From: Paracidovorax wautersii
GTDB lineage: Bacteria; Pseudomonadota; Gammaproteobacteria; Burkholderiales; Burkholderiaceae_C
Length of the DNA stretch: 62,178 nt
Assembly (NCBI RefSeq): GCF_900113035.1
Contig: NZ_FONX01000014.1
Coordinates: 105,060-167,237 of the forward strand
Reading direction: 5' to 3'
Both the position numbers and the translations under genes were made by a program. The notes under the pieces were generated by a model, which saw only the letters and a list, made by a program, of their open reading frames with translations, was not told the origin of the DNA and searched no databases. Below are positions 47,501-57,417 of this stretch, one piece after another (position 1 is the stretch's first letter; each line of letters opens with the position of its first letter).

Positions 47501-48494
47501 TGACTTCGAGCCACTGCGCATCGGGCGTCACCATGCGCCAGCTGACGAGGTTGTCCAGGGCCGTGCCCCAGAGCACGGCCTTCTTGCCGCCCGCGTTCAT
47601 GGCGATGTTGCCGCCGATGCAGGAGGCCTCGGCGCTGGTCGGATCGACCGCGAAGACGAAGCCCGCACGCTCGGCCGCATCGGCCACGCGCTGGGTGACC
47701 ACACCGGCCTCGGTCCAGATGGTGCCCACTTCTCGGTCCATGCCGGGCAGGTGGCGCATCTCCACCTCGGTCATGGCTTCGAGCTTCTCGGTGTTGATGA
47801 CCGCGCTGCGCCAGGTCAGCGGAATGGCGCCGCCGGTGTAGCCGGTGCCGCCCCCGCGAGGGATGATGGTCAGCTCCAGCTCGATGCAGGCCTTGACCAG
47901 CGCGGCCATCTCGGCCTCGGAGTCGGGCGTGAGCACCACGAACGGGTATTCGACGCGCCAGTCGGTGGCGTCGGTCACGTGCGAGACGCGCGAGAGGCCG
48001 TCGAACTTGATGTTGTCCTTGGCCGTGTGGCGGCCCAGGCGCTTTTGCACCTGGCGGCGCAGCTGGGCGGCTTCCACGAAGGTGGCGTCGAACTCGGCGA
48101 TGGCGCGGCGGGCGGCTTCGACCAGCTGGCCGACCAGGCGGTCGCGCTCCTCGTCTTCGCCCGGGGTGCGGCGCTTGCCGATCTCGGCCAGGCGGTGCTG
48201 CAGGGCCTCCACCAGCATCTTGCGGCGGCCTTCGTTGTCCAGCAGGTCGTCCTGCAGGTAGGGGTTGCGCTGCACGACCCAGATGTCGCCCAGCACTTCA
48301 TACAGCATGCGCGCGGAGCGGCCGGTGCGGCGCTCGCGGCGCAGCTGGTCCAGCACACCCCAGGCATCGGAGCCCAGCAGGCGGATGACGATTTCCCGGT
48401 CGGAAAACGAGGTGTAGTTGTAGGGAATCTCGCGCAGACGCGCGGGCTCGGCGGCCTGCGGCATCAGGGCTGCCAACTCAGTGGATGCATTCAT
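44580..48494 (-). CDS. Very large FAD/[4Fe-4S] oxidoreductase (DUF3683-FAD_binding_4-CCG)
   Basis: A 1304-residue fusion. N-terminal DUF3683 domain (about 20-165), GlcD-type FAD domain ([23 protein letters not shown]-terminal [12 protein letters not shown] and [10 protein letters not shown]). Two cluster motifs follow, [11 protein letters not shown] and [12 protein letters not shown], then GlcF/HdrB-like CCG regions ([36 protein letters not shown]). Relatives oxidise D-2-hydroxyacids such as D-lactate or D-2-hydroxyglutarate and pass electrons to quinone. Here both subunits' worth of domains are on one chain. Precise substrate uncertain. Confidence 0.9.
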   Translation of the reverse strand: MNASTELAALMPQAAEPARLREIPYNYTSFSDREIVIRLLGSDAWGVLDQLRRERRTGRSARMLYEVLGDIWVVQRNPYLQDDLLDNEGRRKMLVEALQHRLAEIGKRRTPGEDEERDRLVGQLVEAARRAIAEFDATFVEAAQLRRQVQKRLGRHTAKDNIKFDGLSRVSHVTDATDWRVEYPFVVLTPDSEAEMAALVKACIELELTIIPRGGGTGYTGGAIPLTWRSAVINTEKLEAMTEVEMRHLPGMDREVGTIWTEAGVVTQRVADAAERAGFVFAVDPTSAEASCIGGNIAMNAGGKKAVLWGTALDNLVSWRMVTPDAQWLEVTRLDHNMGKIHDVETATFELQYFEADGRTPVRTERLAIPGRTFRKEGLGKDVTDKFLSGLPGIQKEGCDGLITSARWVVHRMPAHTRTVCLEFFGNAKDAVPSIVEIKDFMFAEQKRSGVLLAGLEHLDDRYLKAVGYATKSKKHGGGLPKMVLFGDIAGDDADAVARVTSEVVRIANSRAGEGFIAISPEARKKFWLDRKRTAAISRHTNAFKINEDVVIPLPRMAEYTDGIERINIELSLRNKLQLCDALEDFFLRGNLPLGRQDDAHEIPSAELLEDRVAQAVALLGEVRALWSGWLQDVEALFPQLQDHTLRASWKTQIREPLAKIFPGAAFKPIMDEAQAIHKRVLKGRVWVALHMHAGDGNVHTNLPVNSDDYQMLQTAHEAVARIMVLARSLDGVISGEHGIGITKLEFLTDDELRPFADYKRRVDPQGRFNKGKLLRNQEHSAQAGKAPAAVSARESLMFSDLTNAYTPSFGLMGHESLIMQQSDIGAIADSVKDCLRCGKCKPVCATHVPRASLLYSPRNKILATSLLVEAFLYEEQTRRGVSIKHWQEFEDVADHCTVCHKCYTPCPVKIDFGDVTMNMRNLLRKMGKKTFRPGNALAMGMLNATNPDTIKLMRTAMVDVGFKAQRMAVDLLRGFGRKQTAHPPATVGTAPVKEQVIHFINKKLPGGLPKKTARALLDIEDKDYVPIIRNPAATTAETEAVFYFPGCGSERLFSQVGLATQAMLWHAGVQTVLPPGYLCCGYPQRGSGQFDKAEKMITDNRVLFHRVANTLNYLDIKTVVVSCGTCYDQLQGYQFDKIFPGCRIIDIHEYLLEKGIQLQGKGAYLYHEPCHSPMKQQDSMKTVKALVGDQVLKSERCCGESGTLGVTRPDISTQVRFRKEQEIKKGEAALRASGAVAPQENVKILTSCPSCLQGLNRYQDDLNNGLLEADYIVVEMAREILGENWMPEYVQRANAGGIERVLV

Positions 48495-48602
48495 CGGGGG
48501 GTCACCTGGGGGGGCATGAACGCCCCCGGCTTTGGGGGCTGCGATTCTAAGCCAGCGCCCCCGCGCGCGCTGGGGCGGGGGCTCGCGGGCAGCGGGACAG
48601 GA

Positions 48603-50396
48603 TCAGAAGCTTTCCCAGTCGTCGTCCGCACGCGCCGGCTTGGCCGCGGCCGCAGGAGCCGAAGCCCGCAGCGCCGGCTTGGCAGGCAGGCGGCTGCCGG
48701 CCCTGGGCTGGCCAGGGGCCACGGCCGGCGCAAGCGCCTTGGGCGTGCTGGCCTGCAGCGCCGGCACGGCCGGCACGGGCAGGGCCGCTGCAGGGGCGGC
48801 CAGCTGCGCCAGGGGCTCGGCGCGCGGGCTCAAGGCGACGCCTGAGCCGGTGCGGAAGAAGGACATGGCCTGCACCAGCTGGTCGGCCTGGGTGCGCAGG
48901 CTGCCCGCCGCAGCGGCGGACTCTTCCACCAGCGCCGCGTTCTGCTGCGTGGCGTGGTCCATCTGCGACACCGCGTTTTCCACCTGGGCGACGCCCTCGC
49001 TCTGCTCGCTGCTCGCCGCGCTGATCTCGGCCACGATGTCCGTCACGCGCCGGATGGACAGGACGACCTCGTCCATGGTGGCGCCGGCCTTGTCCACCAG
49101 CGCCGTGCCCTGCTCCACCCGGTCGACGCTGTTGCCGATCAGGCTCTTGATTTCCTTGGCGGCCTCGGCGCTGCGCCGCGCCAGGCTGCGCACCTCGCTC
49201 GCCACCACGGCGAAGCCCCGGCCCTGCTCGCCGGCCCGCGCCGCTTCCACGGCAGCGTTGAGCGCCAGGATGTTGGTCTGGAAGGCGATGGAGTCGATCA
49301 CGCCGATGATGTCGCCGATGCGCCGCGAGGCCTCGTTGATGCCCTTCATGGTCTCGACGACCTCGCCGACCACCTCGCCGCCCCGGCTGGCGATGCCCGA
49401 GGCGCTGAGGGCCAGCTGGTTGGCCTGGCGGGCGCTGTCGGCGTTCTGGCGCACCGTGGCGCCCAGCTGCTCCATCGACGCCGCCGTCTGCTGCAGCGCC
49501 GCAGCCTGCTGCTCGGTGCGGCTGGAGAGATCGCTGTTGCCCTGCGCGATCTGGACGCTCGCGGTGGCCACGCTCTCGGCATTGCGGCGCACGTCGCTGG
49601 TGATGCGCGCCAGGTTGTCGCGCATGTGCGCCAGCGCGCCCAGCAGGCGGGACACCTCGTCGCGGCCATCCGCGTGCAGTTCGACGGCCAGATTGCCATC
49701 GGCCACCTGGCGGGCCGCATCGATGGCGCGGTTGAGCGGCGGGACGATGCTGCGCACGATGACGATGGCCAGCAGCGCCGCCAGCGCACCGGCGGCCAGC
49801 ATGGTGGCGGTGAGCCAGTTGCGGCCGCTGTTCAGGATCTGGAGCGCGAGGGACGATGCGTCCTTCGCCCCCTCCACGTTGAACTGCACGACCTTGTCCA
49901 GATCGGCGCTGGCCTTCAGGTACATGTTCCTGGTGTCATCCACCGAGTACCGCATCAGCGCCGCGCGCTGGGTGGCGTCCTGGGCCGCATTGCGGATCCG
50001 CATGGCGCCGGCCACGTAGGTGGCCAGGTCCTGCTTGAAGGCGTTGGCGAGCGCCAGCTCGGCCGGGCTGCCGATCAGCGTGGGCTCGACGTAGGTCCGG
50101 TTGAGTTCGGCCAGCTTGGCGACCGTCTTGTCGAAGGTGCCGTGGTAGAGCGCCTGATCGGCTGGCGTGGTTTCCAGCAGCATCTGGGCTTCGAGGCGCC
50201 GCAGCATGTCGATGCTGCGGCGGTAGTCGCCGAGCAGCAGCACGGCCGGCAGGTTGCTTTCCACCACGACGCGGGTCTGCGCCTGCAGGTGCGACATCTG
50301 CCGCAAGCTGAACAACCCCAGGAAGACGGAAAGCAGCACCATGGCTGCGAAGGCCAGGCCCAGACGGGGCGCGATGTGGATACGGGAGAAATGCAT
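48603..50396 (-). CDS. Methyl-accepting chemotaxis protein
   Basis: A 597-residue chemoreceptor: TM1 ([20 protein letters not shown]), a four-helix-bundle periplasmic sensor, and TM2 ([20 protein letters not shown]). HAMP and the signalling hairpin tip [37 protein letters not shown] follow. Class 36H-like length. A long Ala/Pro linker ends in DDDWESF, whose last residues fit the W-x2-F CheR/CheB tether. That predicts it is a high-abundance, self-adapting receptor. Ligand unknown. No chemotaxis genes are adjacent. Confidence 0.95.
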   Translation of the reverse strand: MHFSRIHIAPRLGLAFAAMVLLSVFLGLFSLRQMSHLQAQTRVVVESNLPAVLLLGDYRRSIDMLRRLEAQMLLETTPADQALYHGTFDKTVAKLAELNRTYVEPTLIGSPAELALANAFKQDLATYVAGAMRIRNAAQDATQRAALMRYSVDDTRNMYLKASADLDKVVQFNVEGAKDASSLALQILNSGRNWLTATMLAAGALAALLAIVIVRSIVPPLNRAIDAARQVADGNLAVELHADGRDEVSRLLGALAHMRDNLARITSDVRRNAESVATASVQIAQGNSDLSSRTEQQAAALQQTAASMEQLGATVRQNADSARQANQLALSASGIASRGGEVVGEVVETMKGINEASRRIGDIIGVIDSIAFQTNILALNAAVEAARAGEQGRGFAVVASEVRSLARRSAEAAKEIKSLIGNSVDRVEQGTALVDKAGATMDEVVLSIRRVTDIVAEISAASSEQSEGVAQVENAVSQMDHATQQNAALVEESAAAAGSLRTQADQLVQAMSFFRTGSGVALSPRAEPLAQLAAPAAALPVPAVPALQASTPKALAPAVAPGQPRAGSRLPAKPALRASAPAAAAKPARADDDWESF

Positions 50397-50497
50397 GATG
50401 GCTGTGAACGGTGAAGATGCCTCGGAGAGGCAAGACAGCCATTGAATGTATCAAATGTTACAAAATACCCACCAGTCGCAAAAACTCCCGTCTTCTG

Positions 50498-50536
50498 CCG
50501 TGCCTGCGCGTCCGTCAGGCGGCGCGTCAGGCACGG
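50498..50536 (-). terminator. Possible terminator after serA
   Basis: CCGTGCCTG (50498-50506) and CAGGCACGG (50528-50536) form a perfect 9-bp stem. On the minus strand a TTTTT run follows, but 13 bases beyond the stem, so termination efficiency is doubtful. Confidence 0.35.
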
Positions 50537-50555
50537 GCAGCGCCAGCCCGGCCGA

Positions 50556-51785
50556 TCAGAACAAGACGCGGCTGCGGATCGTGCCCGGCACGCTGCCCAG
50601 CTTGTCCAGCGCCAGGTCGGACGACTGCGCGTCGATGTCGATCACCACGTAGCCGACCTTCTCGTTGGTCTGCAGGTACTGCGCGGCGATGTTGATGTGG
50701 TTGTCGGCGAACACCTGGTTGATGGCCGAGAGCACGCCCGGCACGTTGCGGTGGATGTGCAGGATGCGGTGCTTGCCCGGGTGCGCGGGCAGCGCCACCT
50801 CGGGGAAGTTCACCGACGTGATCGAGGTGCCGTTGTCGCTGTACTTCACCAGCTTCTCGGCCACCTCCAGCCCGATGTTGGCCTGCGCCTCCATGGTGGA
50901 GCCGCCGATGTGCGGCGTGAGGATGACGTTGTCCAGCCCGCGCAGGGGGCTGACGAATTCGTCCTTGTTGGTGCGTGGCTCGACCGGGAAGACGTCGATG
51001 GCCGCGCCCAGCAGCTTGCCGGACTTGAGCGCCTCGGCCAGCGGCTCGATCTCCACCACCGTGCCGCGCGAGGCGTTGAGCAGGATGGCGCCCTGCTTCA
51101 TCGCAGCGATCTCGGCCGCGCCGATCATCCACTGGGTGGACGGCAGCTCGGGCACGTGCAGGGTGACGATGTCGCTCTGCGCCAGCAGCGCCTGCAGCGA
51201 AGGCGCCTGGCGCGCATTGCCCAGCGGCAGCTTGTTGATCACATCGTGGAAGACGACGTGCATGCCCAGCGCCTCGGCCAGCACCGACAGCTGCGTGCCG
51301 ATGGAGCCGTAGCCCACGATGCCCAGCGTCTTGCCGCGGATCTCGTAGGCGTTCTCGGCGCTCTTGAGCCAGCCGCCGCGGTGCGCCACGGCGCTCTTTT
51401 CGGGCACGCCGCGCAGCAGCAGGATGGCTTCGGCCAGCACCAGCTCGGCCACCGAGCGGGTGTTGGAGTACGGCGCGTTGAAGACGGCCACGCCGCGCTC
51501 GCGGGCCGCATCCAGGTCGATCTGGTTGGTGCCGATGCAGAAGGCCCCCACGGCGACCAGCTTGTGCGCCTGGGCGAAGACCTCGGCCGTCAGCTGCGTG
51601 CGCGAGCGGATGCCCAGGAAGTGCACGTCGGCGATCTTGCGCTTGAGCTCCTCGTCCGGCAGCGCCCCGGACACCAGTTCGACCTGCGTGTAGCCCGCGC
51701 CGCGCAGCACCTCCACCGCGGAGGGGTGGATGCCTTCGAGCAACAGGAACTTGATCTTGCTTTTGTCCAGAGAGGTTTTTGCCAT
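50556..51785 (-). CDS. serA: D-3-phosphoglycerate dehydrogenase
   Basis: First step of serine synthesis. The 409-residue product matches E. coli SerA in length (410). It has the Rossmann motif KTLGIVGYGSIGTQLSVLAEALG, the catalytic NASRGTVVE Arg, DVFPVEP Glu and TPHIGGST His. A C-terminal ACT domain (HRILHIHRNVPGVLSAINQVFADNHINIAAQYLQT) gives serine feedback inhibition. Start ATG 51785 follows a purine-rich leader on the minus strand. Stand-alone gene. Confidence 0.96.
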   Translation of the reverse strand: MAKTSLDKSKIKFLLLEGIHPSAVEVLRGAGYTQVELVSGALPDEELKRKIADVHFLGIRSRTQLTAEVFAQAHKLVAVGAFCIGTNQIDLDAARERGVAVFNAPYSNTRSVAELVLAEAILLLRGVPEKSAVAHRGGWLKSAENAYEIRGKTLGIVGYGSIGTQLSVLAEALGMHVVFHDVINKLPLGNARQAPSLQALLAQSDIVTLHVPELPSTQWMIGAAEIAAMKQGAILLNASRGTVVEIEPLAEALKSGKLLGAAIDVFPVEPRTNKDEFVSPLRGLDNVILTPHIGGSTMEAQANIGLEVAEKLVKYSDNGTSITSVNFPEVALPAHPGKHRILHIHRNVPGVLSAINQVFADNHINIAAQYLQTNEKVGYVVIDIDAQSSDLALDKLGSVPGTIRSRVLF

Positions 51786-52066
51786 GGCGATGAGGAAAAA
51801 GAAGGAAGAAAGAAAGAAGGAAGGGGCGACGGATGGGGAATGAGCCGGGCGGCTGCAGCGAAGGCCCGAAGCCTGGCGCCTGGGGCGCGCGCACCGCAGG
51901 GACCGCCCCGGCCTCCCCCTGCCCCGCCGGCCCGCACCGCGAAAGCGGGCGGGGCCGGATGCGGCGGGCCGAATCATTGTGCATCGCACCAATTCCCTTG
52001 TGGCAGCGCAGTATTCCGAGGCACGGGGGCCCGTAGGCTAGGGGCCGGGCCATGACTCGTCACAAT

Positions 52067-52166
52067 ACCGACACGTCACCGACACGACTGCAAAGGCCGT
52101 TTGCGACGGGTTTCCCCCGTTGAGCCGCCGGCCTTTGCATGTCACAAAGTCACGGGCTCGTCACGG
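52067..52166 (+). promoter_or_regulatory. 11-bp-period direct repeats upstream of ugpB (Pho-box-like layout)
   Basis: ACCGACACG occurs at 52067-52075 and 52078-52086, and GTCACGG at 52149-52155 and 52160-52166. Each pair repeats with an 11-bp period (7-bp units plus 4), the geometry of PhoB binding sites, although the sequence differs from the E. coli CTGTCAT consensus. In E. coli the ugp operon is PhoB-controlled. Confidence 0.4.
52089..52139. repeat. Long perfect inverted repeat in the ugpB leader region
   Basis: TGCAAAGGCCG (52089-52099) and CGGCCTTTGCA (52129-52139) are perfectly complementary over 11 bp, with a 29-base loop that can itself pair (ACGGG with CCCGT). No T-run follows on either strand. 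Confidence 0.6.
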
Positions 52167-52226
52167 AGCGCGCCATACCATGGCTTTTTCGTGCCTTCCC
52201 GCACCATCCCCTACGCAGGAGTTTTC

Positions 52227-53537
52227 ATGCAATTCAAGCACCTGGCACTGACCGCCGCCATCGCCGCGTCGGCTTGCCTGTCTGCACAAGCCCAGACCGA
52301 GATCCAGTGGTGGCACTCGATGACCGCCGTCAACGGCGAATGGGTGAACGATCTGGCCAAGCAGTTCAACGAGAGCCAGAAGGACTACAAGATCGTGCCT
52401 ACCTACAAGGGCACCTATGACGAATCGATGACGGCCTCGATCGCCGCCTTCCGCGCCGGCAACGCGCCGCACATCCTGCAGGTGTTCGAAGTGGGCACCG
52501 CCACCATGATGGCCAGCAAGGGCGCCATCGTGCCCGCGGGCAAGGTCATGCAGGACGCCGGCCTGCCGTTCGACCCCAAGGCCTACATCCCGGCCGTCGC
52601 GGGCTACTACACGGCCCCCAACGGGCAGATGCTGAGCTTCCCGTTCAACAGCTCCACCACCATCTTCTATTTCAACAAGGACGCCTTCAAGGCCGCCGGC
52701 CTGCCCACCGACAAGGCGCCCGCCACCTGGCCCGAAGTGGTGGCCGCCGCCGCCAAGCTGAAAGCCGCCGGCCACAAGTGCCCGTTCACCACCGCTTGGC
52801 AGAACTGGACGCAGGTGGAGAGCTTCTCGGCCTGGCACAACGTGGAGTTCGCGAGCAAGTCCAACGGCCTGCAGGGCCTCGATGCCCGCCTGAAGGTCGA
52901 TTCGCCGCTGCACGTGCGCCACATCGAGAACCTGGCCAACATGGCCAAGCAGGGCCTCTTCGTCTACAAGGGCCGCGGCAACATCCCCGAAGCGAGCTTC
53001 GTCTCGGGCGAGTGCGCCATGATCAACACCTCGTCGGGCTTCTACGGCAACGTGGCCAAGAACGCCAAGTTCGCCTACGGCATCGCGCCCCTGCCCTACT
53101 ACCCCGACGTGCCCGGCGCACCGCAGAACACCGTCATCGGCGGTGCCAGCCTGTGGGTGATGGCCGGCAAGAAGCCTGCCGAATACAAGGGCGTGGCCGA
53201 GTTCTTCAAGTTCATCTCGCGCCCCGAAGTGCAGGCCGCCAGCCACCAGCGCACCGGCTACCTGCCCGTCACCCTGGCCGCCTACGACCTGACCGAGAAG
53301 TCGGGCTTCTACAAGCAGCACCCGGGCACCGACGTGGCCGTCACGCAGATGATCCGCAAGGTGACCGACAAGAGCCGCGGCATCCGCCTGGGCAACTACG
53401 TGCAGATCCGCGCCATCGAGGACGAAGAGCTCGAACAGGTCTGGTCCGGCAAGAAGACGGCCCAGGAAGCGATGCAGAACATCGTCAAGCGCGGCAACGA
53501 GCAGCTCGAACGCTTCCAGAAAGCCAACAAGAGCTGA
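52227..53537 (+). CDS. ugpB: sn-Glycerol-3-phosphate ABC transporter, binding protein
   Basis: Periplasmic receptor of 436 residues. It has a signal peptide (KHLALTAAIAASACLSAQAQ), then TEIQWWHSMTAVNGEWVNDLAKQFNESQKDYKI, the standard UgpB start, and later WQNWTQVESFSAWHN and FGKAxxxx-like TSSGFYGNVAKNAKFAYGIAPLPYYPDV. The order B-A-E-C-Q equals the E. coli ugp operon, so glycerol-3-phosphate and glycerophosphodiesters are the expected substrates. AGGAG lies 6 bases upstream of the ATG. A strong terminator separates it from ugpA. Confidence 0.93.
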   Translation: MQFKHLALTAAIAASACLSAQAQTEIQWWHSMTAVNGEWVNDLAKQFNESQKDYKIVPTYKGTYDESMTASIAAFRAGNAPHILQVFEVGTATMMASKGAIVPAGKVMQDAGLPFDPKAYIPAVAGYYTAPNGQMLSFPFNSSTTIFYFNKDAFKAAGLPTDKAPATWPEVVAAAAKLKAAGHKCPFTTAWQNWTQVESFSAWHNVEFASKSNGLQGLDARLKVDSPLHVRHIENLANMAKQGLFVYKGRGNIPEASFVSGECAMINTSSGFYGNVAKNAKFAYGIAPLPYYPDVPGAPQNTVIGGASLWVMAGKKPAEYKGVAEFFKFISRPEVQAASHQRTGYLPVTLAAYDLTEKSGFYKQHPGTDVAVTQMIRKVTDKSRGIRLGNYVQIRAIEDEELEQVWSGKKTAQEAMQNIVKRGNEQLERFQKANKS

Positions 53538-53601
53538 TCCCGCGGGCCGCACCCGCACGCCGGCAGGGCCGGCGCGAGGGCGCGGCAGACTGACCGCCCC
53601 A

Positions 53602-53632
53602 ACCCTCCCCGCGCGTGCGGGGAGGGTTTTTT
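53602..53632 (+). terminator. Intrinsic terminator/attenuator between ugpB and ugpA
   Basis: ACCCTCCCCGC (53602-53612) and GCGGGGAGGGT (53617-53627) make a perfect 11-bp stem with a 4-base loop and a T-run to 53632. It should reduce expression of the membrane components relative to the abundant binding protein. Confidence 0.85.
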
Positions 53633-53702
53633 GTCGTTCAACCCTTCACCACCCTGCAAGGATCGCAGCGGGTGGCCCTTGCAGTGGCCTTCCGCAGACA
53701 TC

Positions 53703-54584
53703 ATGGAAAAACGCGTCCGATTCAAATCCGCCTGGCTGCCGTGGCTGCTGATCGCCCCGCAGATGGCCGTCATCCTGGTCTTCTTCTTCTGGCCCGCGAG
53801 CCAGGCCCTGGTGCAGTCGCTGCAGCTGCAGGACGCCTTCGGCACCTCCACCGAATGGGTGGGGCTGGAGAACTTCCGGCGCCTGTTCGAAGACCCGGGC
53901 TACATCGATTCGTTCAAGACCACCGCCTTCTTCTCGGTGCTGGTGGCGACCAGCGGCATCGTGCTGTCGCTGCTGCTGGCGGTGTTCGCCGACCGCGTGG
54001 TCAAGGGCGCGATGTTCTACAAGACCCTGCTGATCCTGCCCTACGCGGTGGCGCCCGCCGTGGCCGCCGTGCTGTGGGTGTTCATGTTCTCGCCCTCGCT
54101 GGGCGTGGTCTCCTACGCGCTGGGCCACTTCGGCATCGACTGGAACCACCTGCTCAATTCAGGCCAGGCCATGGCGCTGATCGTGATGGCCTCGGTCTGG
54201 AAGCAGATCTCCTACAACTTCCTCTTCTTCCTGGCCGGGCTGCAGTCGATTCCCAAATCGCTGATCGAGGCCGCCGCCATCGACGGCGCGGGCCCGCTGC
54301 GCCGCTTCTGGACGGTGCAGTTCCCGCTGCTCTCGCCCACCACGTTCTTCCTGCTGGTCATCAACGTGGTCTATGCGTTCTTCGACACCTTCGCCATCGT
54401 CGATGCCGCCACCCAGGGCGGGCCGGGCAAGGACACCGCCATCCTCGTCTACAAGGTGTATTACGACGGCTTCAAGGCCATGGACCTGGGCGGCTCGGCC
54501 GCGCAGTCGGTGGTGCTGATGCTGATCGTGGTCGCGCTCACCGTCGTGCAATTCCGCTACGTCGAAAAGAAGGTTCAGTACTGA
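53703..54584 (+). CDS. ugpA: Glycerol-3-phosphate ABC transporter permease UgpA
   Basis: A 293-residue MalF-type permease with six membrane helices. The N-terminus reads [30 protein letters not shown], as in UgpA. EAA loop [27 protein letters not shown] contacts the ATPase. Start ATG 53703 (MEKRVRF) was preferred to 53631, which lies beside the terminator T-run. ugpE begins one base after its stop. Confidence 0.94.
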   Translation: MEKRVRFKSAWLPWLLIAPQMAVILVFFFWPASQALVQSLQLQDAFGTSTEWVGLENFRRLFEDPGYIDSFKTTAFFSVLVATSGIVLSLLLAVFADRVVKGAMFYKTLLILPYAVAPAVAAVLWVFMFSPSLGVVSYALGHFGIDWNHLLNSGQAMALIVMASVWKQISYNFLFFLAGLQSIPKSLIEAAAIDGAGPLRRFWTVQFPLLSPTTFFLLVINVVYAFFDTFAIVDAATQGGPGKDTAILVYKVYYDGFKAMDLGGSAAQSVVLMLIVVALTVVQFRYVEKKVQY

Positions 54585-54585
54585 C

Positions 54586-55437
54586 ATGGTCGAACGCAGC
54601 CTCACGCGCGGCATCCTCGCGCACTTCATCATGGTGCTGGGCGTCGTCATCGTCGCCTTCCCCCTCTACCTGGCGTTCGTCGCCTCCACCCACACCGCGC
54701 AGGAGATCGTGCAGGCGCCCATGCCCCTGCTGCCCGGCTCGCACTTCTGGGAAACCTACAAGGCCGCGCTCTTCGGGCGCGACCAGGGCGCCGGCTCCAC
54801 CGCGCCCGTGGCCCGCATGATGTGGGTGAGCTTCGTCTCGGCCATGGTCATCACGGTCGGCAAGATCGCCATCTCGCTGATGTCGGCCTTCGCCATCGTG
54901 TACTTCCGCTTCCCGTTCAAGGGCCTGTGCTTCTGGCTGATCTTCATCACCCTGATGCTGCCGGTGGAAGTGCGCATCGGCCCGACCTACCAGGTCGTCT
55001 CCGACCTGGGGATGCTCAACAGCTACGCGGGCCTCACGGTGCCGCTGATCGCCTCGGCCACGGCCACCTTCCTCTTCCGGCAGTTCTTCCTCACGGTGCC
55101 CGACGAGCTGGTCGAGGCCGCGCGCATGGACGGCGCCGGGCCGCTGCGCTTCTTCAAGGACGTGCTGGTGCCGCTTTCGCGCACCTCCATCGCGGCCCTC
55201 TTCGTGATCCAGTTCATCTACGGCTGGAACCAGTACCTCTGGCCGCTGCTGGCCACCACCAGCGAAGACATGTACCCGGTGGTCATCGGCATCAAACGCA
55301 TGATCGCCGGCGGCGACGGGCAGAACGAATGGAACATCGTCATGGCCACCGCCCTGCTGGCCATGCTGCCACCCGCGCTGGTGGTGATCCTCATGCAGAA
55401 ATGGTTCGTCAAGGGACTGGTGGACACCGAGAAGTAA
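54586..55437 (+). CDS. ugpE: Glycerol-3-phosphate ABC transporter permease UgpE
   Basis: A 283-residue MalG-type permease, six helices. EAA loop [26 protein letters not shown]; the end [35 protein letters not shown] is typical of UgpE. A single base separates it from ugpA. The 64-base gap to ugpC is almost filled by a dispersed repeat. Confidence 0.94.
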   Translation: MVERSLTRGILAHFIMVLGVVIVAFPLYLAFVASTHTAQEIVQAPMPLLPGSHFWETYKAALFGRDQGAGSTAPVARMMWVSFVSAMVITVGKIAISLMSAFAIVYFRFPFKGLCFWLIFITLMLPVEVRIGPTYQVVSDLGMLNSYAGLTVPLIASATATFLFRQFFLTVPDELVEAARMDGAGPLRFFKDVLVPLSRTSIAALFVIQFIYGWNQYLWPLLATTSEDMYPVVIGIKRMIAGGDGQNEWNIVMATALLAMLPPALVVILMQKWFVKGLVDTEK

Positions 55438-55448
55438 TCCACCCAAAA

Positions 55449-55501
55449 CCCCTTGCAGCGCCCATTCCATCAACGCATACAGCTACGGATTCAATAGCAA
55501 A
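55449..55501 (-). repeat. Dispersed ~50-bp intergenic repeat, copy e
   Basis: On the minus strand it reads TTGCTATTGAATCCGTAGCTG, then TATGCGTTGATGGAAT and GGGCGCTGCAAGG. It ends directly at the ugpC start codon, so the bases normally holding the ugpC ribosome-binding site belong to the repeat. Confidence 0.7.
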
Positions 55502-56509
55502 ATGGCATCTCTTTCCCTGCGCAACGTCATCAAGCGCTACGGCCACGGCCCCAAGGCCAACCAGGTCATCCACGGCGTCAACGCCGAAATCGCCGACGGC
55601 GAATTCATCGTCATCGTCGGCCCCTCGGGCTGCGGCAAGTCCACCCTGCTGCGCATGGTGGCGGGCCTGGAGGAAATCTCCGGCGGCGAGATCGCCATCG
55701 GCGACCGCGTGGTCAACGACCTGGAACCCGCCCAGCGCGACATCGCCATGGTGTTCCAGAACTACGCGCTCTACCCGCACATGACGAACTTCGAGAACAT
55801 GGCCTATGGCCTGAAGATCGCCAAGGTGCCCAAGGACGAGATCCGCGCCCGCGTGGACAAGGCCGCCAAGATCCTCGAACTCGGCCACCTGCTGGAGAGA
55901 AAGCCCCGCGAACTCTCCGGCGGCCAGCGCCAGCGCGTGGCCATGGGCCGCGCCATCGTGCGCCAGCCGCGCGTGTTCCTGTTCGACGAGCCGCTCTCCA
56001 ACCTCGACGCCAAGCTGCGCGCGCAGACCCGCCTGGAGATCCAGAAGCTGCACCGAGAGCTGGGCATCACCAGCCTCTTCGTCACCCACGACCAGGTCGA
56101 GGCCATGACGCTGGCCCAGCGCATGATCGTGATGAACGGCGGCGTGATGGAGCAGTTCGGCACGCCCGAGGAGGTCTATCACACGCCCGCCTCGACCTTC
56201 GTGGCGAGCTTCATCGGCTCGCCGCCGATGAACCTGCTCAGGAACGCGCCGGGCTGCCAGGCCGGCGCCGTGCTGGGCGTGCGCCCCGAGCACCTGGACG
56301 TCACCGCCGCCGACGGCTGGGACGTGCGCGTGGACAGCGTGGAGCTGCTGGGCGCCGAACGCCTCGTCTATGCCAGCCTGGGCGGCGAGCAGCTCATCGT
56401 GCGCGTGGAAGAAGGCACGCTGCACCCGCAGCCCGGCGACACGCTGCGCGTAGCCCCGCGCCCCGACCGCCTGCACTGGTTCGACGCGGCCAGCGGCAAG
56501 CGGCGCTGA
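55502..56509 (+). CDS. ugpC: Glycerol-3-phosphate ABC transporter ATPase UgpC
   Basis: A 335-residue MalK-type ATPase: Walker A GPSGCGKS (about 40-47), Q-loop [11 protein letters not shown], signature [14 protein letters not shown], Walker [14 protein letters not shown]-loop THDQVEAM. A short TOBE-type C-terminal domain (GVRPEHLDV onward) follows. No clear Shine-Dalgarno is seen because a dispersed repeat abuts the ATG; the purine content before it is low. ugpQ follows after 3 bases. Confidence 0.95.
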   Translation: MASLSLRNVIKRYGHGPKANQVIHGVNAEIADGEFIVIVGPSGCGKSTLLRMVAGLEEISGGEIAIGDRVVNDLEPAQRDIAMVFQNYALYPHMTNFENMAYGLKIAKVPKDEIRARVDKAAKILELGHLLERKPRELSGGQRQRVAMGRAIVRQPRVFLFDEPLSNLDAKLRAQTRLEIQKLHRELGITSLFVTHDQVEAMTLAQRMIVMNGGVMEQFGTPEEVYHTPASTFVASFIGSPPMNLLRNAPGCQAGAVLGVRPEHLDVTAADGWDVRVDSVELLGAERLVYASLGGEQLIVRVEEGTLHPQPGDTLRVAPRPDRLHWFDAASGKRR

Positions 56510-56512
56510 AAC

Positions 56513-57340
56513 ATGGCCGGTGTCACGCGCACAATCCACGGGATGCACGACGACGCCACCGCCCCCTCTCACGCCGCCCCATCCACCACCCCAACGGCGG
56601 CGCCCGCCTGGCCCTATCCCCGCTGGATCGCCCACCGCGGCGCCGGCAAGCTCGCGCCCGAGAACACGCTGGCGGCCTTCCGTCTGGGGGCCTCGCACGG
56701 CTTCCGGATGTTCGAGTGCGACGCCAAGCTCAGCGCCGACGGCGTGCCCTTCCTGCTGCACGACGCGACGCTGGAGCGCACCACCAACGGCACCGGCACG
56801 GCCGGCGAGCGGCCCTGGGGCGAGCTGGCGCAGCTCGATGCCGGCGGCTGGCACTCGCGCGCCTGGGCGGGCGAGCCGCTGGTCACGCTGGCCGGCCTGG
56901 CGCGCTTTTGCATCGCCAACGGCTACCTGCTGAACATCGAGATCAAGCCCACGCCGGGCACCGAAGAAGCCACCGGCCGCGCCGTCGCAGCCCAGGCCGC
57001 ACGGCTCTGGCAGGGCCAGGCGGTGCCGCCGCTGCTCACCTCGTTCAAGCCCGCCGCCCTCGCCGGCGCCCGCGACGCCGTGCCGGCCCTGCCGCGCGGC
57101 CTGCTGCTCGACACGCTGCCGGACGGCTGGCTGGACACCGCCCAGCAGCTGGGCTGCGTGGCCATCGTCTGCAACCATGCGCTCTGGACGGCCGAAACCG
57201 TCGCCGCCGCCCAGGGTGCCGGGCTGCGCACCCTGAGCTACACCGTCAACGACGAATGGGCCGCCCAGCGACTGATCGACCTGGGCACGGACGGCATCAT
57301 CACCGACCGGGTGGATCTGTTCAGCCCTGCGGCGAACTGA
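56513..57340 (+). CDS. ugpQ: Glycerophosphodiester phosphodiesterase UgpQ
   Basis: Cytoplasmic hydrolysis of imported glycerophosphodiesters to glycerol-3-phosphate plus alcohol. GDPD motifs: WIAHRGAGKLAPENT (His and Glu), ECDAKLSADGVPFLLHDATLERTTNG, and LNIEIKPTPG. Near the C-terminus YTVNDEWAAQRLIDLGTDGIITDR is standard. 275 residues from ATG 56513; ATG 56543 (MHDDATAPSH) is also possible, as the first ~30 residues are low-complexity. Confidence 0.92.
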   Translation: MAGVTRTIHGMHDDATAPSHAAPSTTPTAAPAWPYPRWIAHRGAGKLAPENTLAAFRLGASHGFRMFECDAKLSADGVPFLLHDATLERTTNGTGTAGERPWGELAQLDAGGWHSRAWAGEPLVTLAGLARFCIANGYLLNIEIKPTPGTEEATGRAVAAQAARLWQGQAVPPLLTSFKPAALAGARDAVPALPRGLLLDTLPDGWLDTAQQLGCVAIVCNHALWTAETVAAAQGAGLRTLSYTVNDEWAAQRLIDLGTDGIITDRVDLFSPAAN

Positions 57341-57417
57341 GCAGCGCCGAAGCGCGCGGCCAGGCCCCGCGCCCGCCGGCACGACACCACCGCCCCAAGG
57401 CATCGCACAATCCGGGG

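Larger units (their letters stand above)
51786..52226. other. 441-base intergenic region between divergent serA and ugpB
   Basis: Contains the serA leader (51786-51840, poly-purine/pyrimidine), a GC-rich middle without credible genes, and from 52067 the direct repeats and long hairpin described separately, followed by the ugpB leader with AGGAG at 52217-52221. Confidence 0.6.

Noticed and set aside
48505-48560. Terminator between the large dehydrogenase and the chemoreceptor gene
   Set aside because: GCCCCCGG...GGGGGC can pair, but no T-run follows on either strand, and the site is upstream of the dehydrogenase start rather than after a gene end.
44979-48845. 1288-residue open frame opposite the dehydrogenase gene, and similar long antisense frames (677-1741, 22833-25190)
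   Set aside because: These are by-products of very high third-position GC. They show low-complexity His/Asp/Gly/Arg-rich products with no domain features, while the opposite strand encodes clear families.
52067-52166. CRISPR-like array upstream of ugpB
   Set aside because: The repeats are only 7-9 bases with 2-4-base spacers and two units each; no cas genes are in the window.
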